NCBI RefSeq assembly: GCF_001641265.1
Contig: NW_020167525.1
Span: 248,001 to 312,000 of the forward strand
Direction: 5' to 3'
Source of the DNA: Pseudogymnoascus destructans
Lineage: Eukaryota > Ascomycota > Leotiomycetes > Thelebolales > Thelebolaceae
DNA: 64,000 nt
The notes below the pieces were generated by a model. It saw only the letters and a program-made list of their open reading frames with translations. It was not told where the DNA came from and ran no database searches. Shown in pieces: positions 11,237 to 20,317 of this stretch (position 1 is its first letter; every line of letters starts with the position of its first letter). The translations under genes and the position numbers were made by a program.

Positions 11237-11594
11237 AGCGGCGGGTTTTCTCTCTCGACCTCGTACTGGGCTGTTCTTCCTGATCTCAGGAATGGTGGAA
11301 CGTTTAGAATGTAAGGATCTTCAAATGAACAGGGCAGTACGAGGTCACGTTCTCAATCACATACGCGTAGTAGATCCTGTAGATTACGAAGACTGAATGC
11401 TGACCTTCCTCCGAAGGTCCGCGTTCCTACTATATACTAATCGTTGGTTTCCAAACCACCGCCTGGAGGCGGTTGGCGAAAGCGATCCTTGCTGCGAAAG
11501 CGATCCTTGCTCTCTCGGCAAACGCGAGCGCGTCCAATGCGACATCAGGACAACGCGACTATCTGGACAACAATTGACACGTAAAGTTACAATC
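11237..11594. other. Junction region and left end of a pogo-like element
   Basis: No gene is seen. From 11440 the sequence resembles the terminal inverted repeat of the pogo-like element at 41105 (ATCGT start after a TA, then GGTTGG and AAGCGATCC), so 11440 is a likely left end of the transposon whose transposase starts at 11595. An 18-bp unit (GCGAAAGCGATCCTTGCT) is repeated twice in tandem at about 11480-11515. Confidence 0.55.
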
Positions 11595-12164
11595 ATGTCA
11601 ATTGATATAGCTAGAAACGAAGCTATTCAAAAAGCAATTGATTTCCTAAATCAGAACCCAACGGAGACCATCGCCGCAGCAGCTAGAATCTACCATGTAC
11701 TCCCAACCACACTCCGTATGCGACGCATGGCGCAATGCCAACCACCAAAGCCTCGCGGAGGTAACAACAGAATACTTTCAGATATACAAGTTATAGCTAT
11801 ACAAAGATACATTCAACGGTCATATGAAAATGGGTACGGTGCAACGAAGCCAATGGTGTTTAATGCTATCTGCCAACTACTAGCAGCTGAAATCCCGACA
11901 CATCCACCACCGTCTCAACGGTGGTTCCAGACTTGGATTAAGACTCAACATGAGACTTTCCACACCATTAAAACCCGGCCAATTGAAGCAGCACGTGTTG
12001 CTTCTCATGATGTATCAGCTATCAAAGAATGGTTTCATGGATTCAAAGATGTGTGTAATCAATTAGATGTTACTGCAGCTAACATCTACAACTTTGATGA
12101 AGTTGGGTTCCGAGTGGGAATGAGCACCGGTGAACATGTGTTAGTGCCAACAGCAGTAAAGGAG

Positions 12165-12212
12165 GTACGTTATATGTACTCATCTTACATTATATTATTC
12201 TAATTTGTATAG
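12165..12212 (+). other. 48-bp spliceosomal intron in the transposase
   Basis: Begins GTACGT and ends TTGTATAG. Removing it joins AVKE to LYIQAPENR, matching AVKELYTPSPENR in the intronless relative at 41.8 kb with no gain or loss. It is phase 0. The pyrimidine-rich TTCTAATTT before the 3' end could serve as branch site. Size and borders are typical for Pezizomycotina. Confidence 0.88.
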
Positions 12213-12920
12213 CTTTATATACAAGCTCCAGAGAATCGTCAAAGTCTCACAGTAATAGAGACAATTTCAGCTGCTGGCATTGTACTTCCACCGTTCCTAA
12301 TAATTCAAGGAAAGCTTCATATGGAAAGTTGGTACCATGATAATCTACACGGTGATGAGAGAGTTGCAGTATCAGATTCAGGATATACAAACTCTGAGCT
12401 CGCAATGGAATATCTACAGCATTTTATTCAACATTCTGCACCCTCTACAAAGACGAAGTTGCTTATAATGGACTCTCACATTTCTCATGAAGTTCCAGAA
12501 TTTATAATACTTGCACATCAAACAACATACATTTACATGTATTCCCTTCTCACCTTACACATATACTACAACCTCTTGACGTTACAGTATTTGCACAGTA
12601 TAAGCATTGGCACCGCTGTGCTATTCAACAAGCAATTCGGAATTTTGATGTTGACTATAATGTTATTTCATTCTTCCGAGACTTACCTACAATCCGAACA
12701 CAAACGTTTACAAAGGAAAACTGTATGAAAGCGTTTAGAGACTCTGGTATTTGGCCACCAAACTACGAGAAGATAGAAAAGAAAGTGGCAATATACGCAA
12801 AACCAGCACTTTTAGAAACACCAAGGCAAGCAATCCAAGCAAGTCAAGATCTTTCAAATTGGAGTCAAAGATTTGAAGAGATTCTTAGTTCACCATCATG
12901 GCAAAAGTGGACATCTTCTT

Positions 12921-13120
12921 TGTTGAGATCAGTGGTGTATCTGTATCTGCAGCGGCATAGTTATCACGTTGAGTTGAACAACAGTTCACTTGAATATATG
13001 TTTTGTATTGTTGTTCTGAGTGAAGCTATCTACGGAACTATTTGTGAGTGGTCCGCAACCCGATTCAGTTGGCGAGCCACACGCCTAACCAATCAGTCTG
13101 AGCAACCTCCTCCTTCAACA
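12921..13120 (-). repeat. 3' LTR of the copia element
   Basis: 200 bp. On the minus strand it begins TGTTGAAGGAGGAGG and ends GATCTCAACA. It matches 18471-18670 with a few substitutions (for example G versus A near 12951). It is flanked on the left by the duplicated TTCTT of the interrupted transposase gene. Confidence 0.95.
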
Positions 13121-13159
13121 CACCCCTTTGCATGACTGAATTGAGGCCATTCCCATTTC

Positions 13160-16093
13160 CTAGGCCGTGATCACCTTCATCTGAAGCTGCTGTATGAACT
13201 TCTCATGTTGTGTGGCGGGTAGCGGCTTGGTCAATCCATCTGCTACCATGTTGGCTGTTTCCACATACCAGAGGTCAATTGACCCATTTTCAATGTGCTC
13301 CCGAATGAAGTGGTGCTTGACATCGATATGCTTGGTTCTCTGGTGGAATTTGGGGTTTTCGGCCAAGCTCAATGAGCCTTGGTTGTCTCCATAGATCTTC
13401 GTAGCTTGAATGTCATTTCCTGTGTACATCATCTGCTTCATGATCTGTTGTAGCCATAGTGCTTCTGACACCGCCTTTGTGAGTGCGTAGTACTCTGCTT
13501 CTGTGGTCGATTGTGCCACGGTCTGTTGTCGCTTTGAAGTGTGTGAAATCACACCTCCGGCGAAGAAGAAGGCATTTCCAAGGACCGATTTACAGTTTGC
13601 TTTATCGCTTGCATAGTCTGAGTCACAGTATCCATGGAGCTGCATATCGCCTTGCATGCCATATTCGATTCCAAGCATCTTTGTGCCTTGTAAGTAGTGA
13701 AGGATTCGATCTGCTGCTTTCATGTGAGCTGGCGAAGGATTAGTGAGGAATCTGGACAGAACAGAGACTCCATATGAGATATCTGGTCGAGTCTGGACAG
13801 CGAGGTACATGAGCGATCCAATCTTCGATCCATAGAGTTCAATTTCTGCGTGTGAAGCCTTGCCTTTAAATGGGATCATGACTTCTGCAGCTCCTGTAGC
13901 CACAGGTGTGTCCACTGCCTTGCAATTCTCCATGCCATAGCGGTGCAGAATCTTTGTGATGTATGCATCTTGACAGAGGGAAATTGTTCCTGCCTCTCTG
14001 TTGCGTGTGATCCTCACCCCTACAAAGTATGCTGCTGGCCCAAGGTCTTCAATTTCGAATTTTCGCATCAGCTCCTTCTTCAGCCCTTGGATTGTTGTGA
14101 TTTGTTTGCTAATGATCAGCATATCATCCACATATGTGACGATGAGGATTCCTGTCTTCTGATTGCAATAAACGCTGTAATCGCTTGCGCATGCAGTGAA
14201 TCCAAGTCCATGAAGTGCCTTTGCAAGCTCTCTTTGCCAAAGTCGAGGTGCTTGCTTCAATCCGTAAAGTGCTTTCTGTAGATGGCACATCCAATTTGGC
14301 GCATTTTCCAGTATGCTGCCATTGACTTCCCAGTCTGGTGGAACATCCATGAAGATTTCTGTGTCCGTATCAGAATTGAGGAAGGCTCCAACCACATCCA
14401 CTTGCTCAATTTCAAGTCCGAAAAATGCTGCGATTGCGATTGCGAGTTTCCATGTTGTTGTCTTGCACACTCCAGCATATGTCTGATCAAAATCAGTTCC
14501 CTGTTTCTGTCTAAAACCTTTTGCAACCCATCTCGCTTTGCGCTTCATGATAGAGCCATTCTTGTCTCTCTTGGTTTTGAGGACTAGCTTTCCTGGTAGC
14601 ACTTTCGCGTGTGATGGTAGTTGAGTTCGCTGCATAAGCTTCCAAGTGCCCTTGTGTTTGAGGTTTCGGTATTCCTTTTGGATGGCGGCTTGCCATTCTG
14701 GCCAGTCTGCTTGCTGCTTTGCTTCTTCAATTGTATTTGGATCATCGTAGATAGATGTATGTGCTCCGGCTGTGAATGCTGCAATGAATGCTGAGCTCGA
14801 ATTCTGGTTCTGTGACTGTTGAGTGAGCTTCATAGCTTGCGGTGGCTGTTGTGGTTGATATGGCTGTTGTGGTCGCTCGCGGGTTTGGTTGCGGGTGACC
14901 CTGTTGAACTGAGGTTTTGGGATATAAACCTTTCGAGTTCTCCTCGCTGTGATAGTGGGCATCAGCTCTATATCCTCATCATCGACTTCTGAGTATTGAT
15001 CCAACTCATGAAGTTCTAGTTCCTGAGGTGAGTTTTCGGATTCTGAGATCTCGCTCTCATTTTCGATTTCTGAGTGATGCTCTTCATGCTGTGTTTTAGA
15101 GACTCGTTGAATTAGATCTCTGTCATAATTTGCCTCACCCCTGGCTCTATGAGGCAGTGTGATAGATGCATCTTCGTTATCGCTTTCAATTTCGTCCTCA
15201 TCTGGGAATGGCTTCGTAATGAGTCCTCCTTCGTCGAATCGGACATTTGAGGATCGCACTATGCGATTTTCGAGTGGTCCTCTTCGAGTAGGCACATAGA
15301 TTTTAAAGATATGTGTGCCTTCATATCCAACAAGAATTCCAACTTCTGCCCGTTCTGTAACCTTTGCACTTGTGACCCTCTTTTCCTTTGGGATTTGTAC
15401 ATAAGTCTTGCATCCAAGCACTCGAAAATGTGCTACAGATGGGCGGTTGTCTTGTCCAGGATGAAGGTTGTCTGTTAAAGCTTCGTATGGCGTCTTGCCT
15501 TTCAACTTTGAAGTTGCTGTGCGGTTGGTAATAAGTACAATTGACTCAAGTATGAGAGGCCAGAGGAACTGTGGAATAGCCATGTCGATCATCGCAGTCC
15601 GCGTACGCTCGCAGATAATGCCAATTGACCGCTCTGATGTGCCATCCTGCTCTGGGTTGTAAGGAGTTGTCATTTCGACGATTTGCCCAAGTTCTTCTGC
15701 AAGTTCAGTGAGCTTCTTTGGACTGTATTCCTTTCCTCCATCCATTCTCCATTTCTTGATGATCTTGCCAAATTGTGTGTTGACCATCTTCTGATATTTG
15801 ATGAGTGCATCATATGCCTCATTCTTCGCGCGATGAAAGTATGCCCATCGAACAGTTGTTGCCTTTTCTGTAAAGATAGTTGCATATTTCTTCTTTCCAA
15901 TTCCTTCTGGCGTGATCATGACCACGTCAATGTGAACTTCATCGAACGGTTGCAAGTTTCGAGTTACAGCTTGCTTGCGAATGTGTTTCTTCGCCTTTCC
16001 TCTCTCGCATAGATCGCCCAATTGGAGAGCTTCATCTTCTTGTTCTTGTGGCGTAAGGTCTTCCTCGTCAGAGATCGCCATGCCTCTCACCAT
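13160..16093 (-). CDS. Copia integrase-reverse transcriptase-RNase H polyprotein
   Basis: An uninterrupted ~977-residue frame that is open upstream of its first methionine. Integrase comes first, with catalytic core VHIDVVMITPEG, MDGGKEYSPK and the E in PEQDGTSERSIGI, followed by an acidic linker and a glutamine/proline stretch. Copia-type RT follows (KARWVAKGFRQKQGTDF, VDVVGAFLNSD, LYGLKQAPRLWQ, catalytic VTYVDDMLI). RNase H includes YCDSDYASDK, TEAEYYAL and KHIDVKHHFIRE. All catalytic acids appear present. The protease and gag lie upstream in another frame, so it is not clear that a functional polyprotein is made. Confidence 0.93.
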   Translation of the reverse strand: MVRGMAISDEEDLTPQEQEDEALQLGDLCERGKAKKHIRKQAVTRNLQPFDEVHIDVVMITPEGIGKKKYATIFTEKATTVRWAYFHRAKNEAYDALIKYQKMVNTQFGKIIKKWRMDGGKEYSPKKLTELAEELGQIVEMTTPYNPEQDGTSERSIGIICERTRTAMIDMAIPQFLWPLILESIVLITNRTATSKLKGKTPYEALTDNLHPGQDNRPSVAHFRVLGCKTYVQIPKEKRVTSAKVTERAEVGILVGYEGTHIFKIYVPTRRGPLENRIVRSSNVRFDEGGLITKPFPDEDEIESDNEDASITLPHRARGEANYDRDLIQRVSKTQHEEHHSEIENESEISESENSPQELELHELDQYSEVDDEDIELMPTITARRTRKVYIPKPQFNRVTRNQTRERPQQPYQPQQPPQAMKLTQQSQNQNSSSAFIAAFTAGAHTSIYDDPNTIEEAKQQADWPEWQAAIQKEYRNLKHKGTWKLMQRTQLPSHAKVLPGKLVLKTKRDKNGSIMKRKARWVAKGFRQKQGTDFDQTYAGVCKTTTWKLAIAIAAFFGLEIEQVDVVGAFLNSDTDTEIFMDVPPDWEVNGSILENAPNWMCHLQKALYGLKQAPRLWQRELAKALHGLGFTACASDYSVYCNQKTGILIVTYVDDMLIISKQITTIQGLKKELMRKFEIEDLGPAAYFVGVRITRNREAGTISLCQDAYITKILHRYGMENCKAVDTPVATGAAEVMIPFKGKASHAEIELYGSKIGSLMYLAVQTRPDISYGVSVLSRFLTNPSPAHMKAADRILHYLQGTKMLGIEYGMQGDMQLHGYCDSDYASDKANCKSVLGNAFFFAGGVISHTSKRQQTVAQSTTEAEYYALTKAVSEALWLQQIMKQMMYTGNDIQATKIYGDNQGSLSLAENPKFHQRTKHIDVKHHFIREHIENGSIDLWYVETANMVADGLTKPLPATQHEKFIQQLQMKVITA

Positions 16094-16888
16094 TTTCGAG
16101 GTCTTCTGTACATTCGCGAGGCCAAGATGTCCAAATCTGCGATGCCAGAGTCGAATTGAGTGTGGAGGATTCTTCTCATTTTTGTGAGTAGTTGCTGGGA
16201 TGCATAGGCTCGAGGTGATGCTTCAATTATCATCATATTCTCATCGAAACGGAACATTGGAATACCTTTCTTGTTTACAACCAAGTTCTTGTCCATAATA
16301 TGCAATTCACCCCTTCCTAAGAGCTTTCGAGCTCCAAAGATGTTCATTCCGCAGTTTGGAAGATATTGAACTTTGGTAAGGTGTAGGGTGTGAATGCCTC
16401 CATCATCTGTTGCGCATTGCAATGTTCTTTCGCCTTGGCCAAGTGGCTTGGTGATGCCACTTGCTGTGTCAATGGATGGAAGAGTCAATGAGGTTTCGTA
16501 TGAGCCACTGTTGAATTCCTCGATTGAGCTGGCGATATGTGTCTCTGCTCCAGTGTCAAATAATGTGCCATTTTGAATTGGCGACCTTGAGTGGTTGAGT
16601 TGAACACAAATGTATGTGGTGGCGTTCTTGCCAAATTGACGATATTCATCTTCTTCATCTGATGAGTTGTCATTCTTTGCCTTCTTTAGCTTGTTTGATT
16701 TGCTACTTGAGTTTGACGGTTTAAATGGCATGAACTTCTTTCCAGTCCGTTGTTCCCATTCGTGGCGGAGCTTCTTGTTTGTAACGAAGCAGTTTTCGGG
16801 TTCATGCCTTGCGTTTGGATTTTCGCAGTTCTTGCACATCTTTCCACTCTTCCCTTTTGCACTGTCTTTGAATTTCGAATTTGGTTTG
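16087..16888 (-). pseudogene. Copia gag C-terminus, zinc knuckle and protease
   Basis: Minus-strand frame with zinc knuckle CKNCENPNARHEPENC (spacing CX2CX6HX4C, two residues longer than the usual form), a serine/lysine-rich linker, and the aspartic protease motif FDTGAETHIAS. Near 16170 a shift of frame is needed to enter the pre-integrase region (WHRRFGHLGLANVQ), which continues into the main polyprotein. The shift lies close to a run of five A residues. It may be a one-base indel or a recoding site. The upstream end at 16888 is the border of the inserted solo LTR. Confidence 0.88.
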
Positions 16889-17363
16889 TGTTACGACGGA
16901 ACAAGAAGGCTGGCCAACTACAGGACAGGAAGGAGGGAGGTCGCATGAGACCGGCCCTGGTACCTGGAGGGGCAGCGGGGAATAGTAGTTCCGAAAGTAT
17001 CACGTGATGGACTCGCAGGATGATGAGAAGAGTCCTAAGAGTCCAGGACTCCGAGGACTCGAGTGAGTTCCCAGGAGTCCACTAGGCACGTGATGGACTC
17101 GCAGGATGATGAGAAGAGTCCTAAGAGTCCAGGACTCCGAGGACTCGAGTGAGTTCCCAAGAGTCCACTAGGCACGACGCCACTATATAAGTAGATAGTA
17201 TTTCCTTAGATAGGAGCTTCGTGCTCAACTCAATACAGTATTTGTTATATACTAGTAACGTGTTACTTGAAGCCTTTGTGTCTGATCCCCTGCCTCCTCT
17301 GATAAGTAAACCTTTACGCAAGAGAACCTCTGTGTCTTCTATCGTTTAGAAGTCAGCGTTACA
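16889..17363 (+). repeat. Solo LTR (family LTR-1) inserted in copia gag
   Basis: 475 bp, starts TGTTACGACGG and ends AGCGTTACA (near-perfect inverted ends TGTTACG/TGTAACG). The target duplication GTTTG is at 16884-16888 and 17364-17368. Its 3' 187 bp match the LTR at 94-280. Removing the LTR and one GTTTG restores a continuous copia gag frame across the site (KPPTKGK joined to PNSKFKDS). It contains an 86-bp tandem duplication (17005-17176) and a TATATAAG box near 17185. Confidence 0.94.
17005..17176 (+). repeat. 86-bp tandem duplication inside the solo LTR
   Basis: Two head-to-tail copies starting TGATGGACTCGCAGG at 17005 and 17091, each ending ACTAGGCACG. They differ at about one base (CCAGGAG versus CCAAGAG). 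Each unit also contains GACTCGAGT and repeated GAGTCC motifs. The corresponding part of the LTR at 1-93 is unrelated. Confidence 0.9.
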
Positions 17364-17961
17364 GTTTGCCCTTCGTAGGTGGTTTGCCATTGTAGTGTAT
17401 GCTTCCATCTGCTTTCTTGTCCTTCTTGCGAGCTTCATCCGTAATATCCTCAATAAGCGCCGAGAGTGTGAGCTTTGTTACTTCACTATGGGTATTCGAG
17501 CGCTGGCGTTCTGCCCAGATTGGCCATGCATCTGAAAGTGCCATGATGAAGAGAATTGGATGCCACGCATCTGGTGGAGAGATCTCGAGGTTGGCGAGCT
17601 TCTCAATTGCTTTCTTGAACCCAATGATGAATTGTTCAAGGTTTGCGTAGTCTTCGTACTTGATCTTGGTGTATGTTTCAATTGCATTGAAGTTGAGAAC
17701 TGCGCCAGTTCCTTCATATTGAGACTGTAAGATCACCCACATTTCGCGTGCTGACTTGCAACCTGCAAGCAGCTGTGATGGTGTTTTCTTCACATTAGTT
17801 TGGATGATGAGTTTCATCGATGCGTCTCCTGCTTTCCACGCTTTCCATGTGGCGAGTTTCTCAATGTCCACCTTCTCATCGAACTCATCTGCTTGTGGAG
17901 GAGCTTTGCCTTTTGGGTGTACGAAACGGACAAGGTCGTTGGCATCCGCGAGGTCCTCCAT
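17364..17961 (-). pseudogene. Copia gag N-terminal part (UBN2-type)
   Basis: Starts MEDLADANDLVRFV; the upstream frame remains open with YIQWKTAMEDLAD, a common beginning of copia gag, so the true start may lie further upstream. The conserved gag core includes TWKAWKAGDASMKLII, REMWVILQSQYEG and LEQFIIGFKKAIEKL. The chain is cut after KPPTKGK by the solo LTR and continues at 16888. Confidence 0.9.
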
Positions 17962-18470
17962 CGCAGTTTTCCATTGTATGTAATTCTGTTGAACACATAA
18001 TTGGAGTTTGACGACTTGATTGAAAAACTACGGGGGGCGAAGCCCCTATATATACACAGTTGGTATACAGGCTACGCATGTGCAGCGTACTACCAGGAAT
18101 GCAGTTCCAACAAATTCTCCTCTCCTCGGAGTTTCATGTTCTCTGGGAGGTTATTCCGACCTCCATTGCCTTCACCCATTGTGAAAGGTCTTGTGTGTTT
18201 GGATAAGGAATTTCGAGTTTGTGAGAGTTGGATGATGGATGATGAATTCGATCTGGGGCTTCCTAGATTGTAGAATTGATCTTCTTCTTCCTCTTCTTGC
18301 TGAGTTGAATCGATCATCTGCTAGAGGCTGCAAGTTCGTCTTGAGGTTTTCGTGGAGTGTATGTGCTGTATGTTAGCGCTTGTCCACGAATTCAGATTGT
18401 ATGTGCTGTAATGAGCACTTCTCTGAATATGGTAACTTTTTTGGCTTTTGCGATAGCCGGGCTCATAACC
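17962..18470 (-). promoter_or_regulatory. Copia 5' leader with primer-binding site
   Basis: Untranslated leader between 5' LTR and gag. Directly next to the LTR, on the plus strand, stands GGGCTCATAACC (about 18459-18470). Its minus-strand complement GGTTATGAGCCC is the expected primer-binding site. The motif matches the anticodon arm of initiator tRNA-Met, as used by Drosophila copia and yeast Ty5, which prime with an internal tRNA-iMet fragment. The rest of the leader shows no gene. Confidence 0.65.
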
Positions 18471-18670
18471 TGTTGAGATCAGTGGTGTATCTGTATCTGC
18501 AGTGGCATAGTTATCACGTTGAGTTGAACAACAGTTCACTTGAATATATGTTTTGTATTGTTGTTCTGAGTGAAGCTATCTACGGAACTATTTGTGGGTG
18601 GTCCGCAACCCGATTCAGTTGGCGAGCCACACGCCTAACCAATCAGTCTGAGCAACCTCCTCCTTCAACA
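18471..18670 (-). repeat. 5' LTR of the copia element
   Basis: 200 bp, near-identical to 12921-13120, followed by the right-hand target duplication TTCTT and the resumed transposase reading frame. Confidence 0.95.
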
Positions 18671-19070
18671 TTCTTATACAGAGATTCAAGTACAGTTAAC
18701 AGAAAGTACTTTGGTTACCTCAGAGCTTATGCAAATTACTACTATTATGTCTGAGCAAAGACAACGGAAAGTTAGAAGCAGAAAATCTATTCAAAAGGGT
18801 GGAGCTGTTACAGTTGAACAAGCACGGAAGAAGATTCATACGAAGATAGTAAAGGAGCAAGAGAGAGAAGAAGCAAGAGAGAGAAGAGAGAGAAAGCGCA
18901 TGGTTAACCTTGAGTATAAGCTGCAGCTCCGTGCTGGCATTGATGCACGGAGAGCGGAACGGGTACGGAAAAGGGAATTACTTGAATTCCAAAGGAGTAA
19001 CCCAGACACCGAGCTACCAAGGGAGTTACTCGAAGTAATCATAGACCCTGAAATTCGTCTTACAACTCAC

Positions 19071-19262
19071 GAAACAGACCCATGTTTCCCACCTATAACA
19101 CGGGTCCCACGGGGGAGGCTAAAGAAGGAGAGGTTCTGGAAGGAGGACCCGGAGGAGAGTTGGGAGGGGAGAGGGAGCTTCTGGTGTTGGGCGCTGCTCT
19201 ACTTGAGGGGTCTACTTGTGAGCAGGGCCACAATACGAGAAGCTGCTGGTGCCCGCATGAGT
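19071..19262 (+). pseudogene. MULE transposase C-terminal fragment with zinc knuckle
   Basis: CFPPITRVPRGRLKKERF resembles CDPPVTRIPRGRPRKERV of the MULE at 26.9 kb, and further on TCEQGHNTRSC resembles its terminal zinc knuckle CGEPGHNARTC. The fragment follows directly on the coiled-coil tail of the pogo-like transposase in a readable frame. The catalytic domain is absent. Confidence 0.7.
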
Positions 19263-20317
19263 AGGGCGCTTTCATGAGTATGGTGGGAGCAAGGTTAGTG
19301 GAGCAGCGGTGTCAAATGGGACATCAGAGTCACGGAGGAAGCTGAAGGCTGCAGCAGGGGGTATATAAATCTTTTATTAAAGCTCAGGGTATATGAATCT
19401 TCACAAAGTGGTGCGGGGTACATATATAGATCTTTTGCCCTATATTTATATTTGTATGTAAAGGGCAAACATCTGCGTCCATACAGCACACATTATGTAC
19501 TGTGTGACTGACAATGGGTATTTGTCTTGTATTCACAGGCCAACCACTTAAGCCCGCACAAGCACTACGACCGCGCATAAGTGCCCATGCAGGCACGCGT
19601 TAGTGGTGCTAGAGCGAGAGGGGCAGGTGTTGATGTGTGCGGGGTTTGGAGGTGTGCTGTCCGGTGTGCTGTTCTGGAAGGTGTATTTTTGCTGAGCTCC
19701 GCGTGAGGATAAAGTGAGTTGGTCATGGACTTTGGTGGATGACAAGTTGGTGAGAGTGTTGTAGGTGAGCTCTACACCTACAACAATCGTGGTGTCCTCA
19801 GTACGACGCCAGGTGCTGTCTACGGCTCAGTCGCTATGTAGGCCAAGTCTGGGGTGAAGACGCCGAGAAAAGCTGTAAGATGGCTAATGGGATACACGAT
19901 GCAGGGGCTAACTTACGACACAAGCAGACAGCGGCAACAGCAGCGGTAGGGTGGTAATCATTCTTTCTTTCTTTTCAATCCCTCTCACCAACCATGAGCT
20001 CAGATCAATCAATCACTGGCCTGGCCTGGCCTGGCTAGCTAGTCCGTCCAAATCGACTATCGATAGGATCTCATCTCATCCCCTTCGAATCATCTCCAAC
20101 ATCTCTTCCGCATACAGATATCACTTTTCGCTCACGGTCGCAGACAGACTCGCCTCTTTCTTTCTCTCCCCTTCCCTTCCCATCCTTCCCACCCCCTTTC
20201 GCTTTTCCCAAAAAAAATAAACCAGATAATAACCCCAGCCTGTCCGTCCTTCAATCTGTCCAGCCCATCCATCCCCCTCTTCCATAAAAAAACGCCATCC
20301 ATATAAACCCAAACCAC
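19263..20317. other. Intergenic region downstream of swc3
   Basis: No gene is recognised. It contains a stretch of T/C-rich sequence (19955-20280) toward the 3' end of swc3 and GTATATAAATC-like A/T-rich segments near 19365. Probably untranslated sequence plus decayed transposon ends. Confidence 0.5.

Larger units (their letters stand above)
12921..18670 (-). mobile_element. Complete Ty1/copia retrotransposon with nested solo LTR
   Basis: Two 200-bp LTRs (12921-13120 and 18471-18670; ends TGTTGA..CAACA) enclose gag, protease, integrase, RT and RNase H on the minus strand. The target duplication TTCTT is at 12916-12920 and 18671-18675. The LTRs differ at only a few sites, so the insertion is fairly recent. 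A 475-bp foreign solo LTR plus duplication interrupts gag. Domain order PR-INT-RT-RH marks it as Ty1/copia. Besides the insertion, one frame change separates the protease part from integrase-RT. Confidence 0.96.
11595..19070 (+). pseudogene. Tan1/pogo-like DDE_1 transposase, split by a copia element
   Basis: A homologue of the intact 589-residue transposase at 41287-43056. Exon 1 (11595-12164) holds the psq-type helix-turn-helix and first catalytic aspartate (IYNFDEVGFRVG). A 48-bp intron follows (12165-12212), then exon 2 with the second aspartate (IMDSHISHE) and third motif (LTHILQPLDV, after a one-base frameshift near 12535). At 12920 the Ty1/copia element interrupts the gene. It resumes at 18671 with the same frame and ends in a basic coiled coil (EREEARERRERKR). 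Removing the copia element and one TTCTT gives an open junction. After about 19070 the sequence switches to MULE-type sequence. Confidence 0.9.

Noticed and set aside
16150..16190. Programmed -1 frameshift in the copia element
   Set aside because: The run of A residues does not form a canonical slippery heptamer, and no downstream structure is evident. A one-base indel is as likely, so it is only noted.
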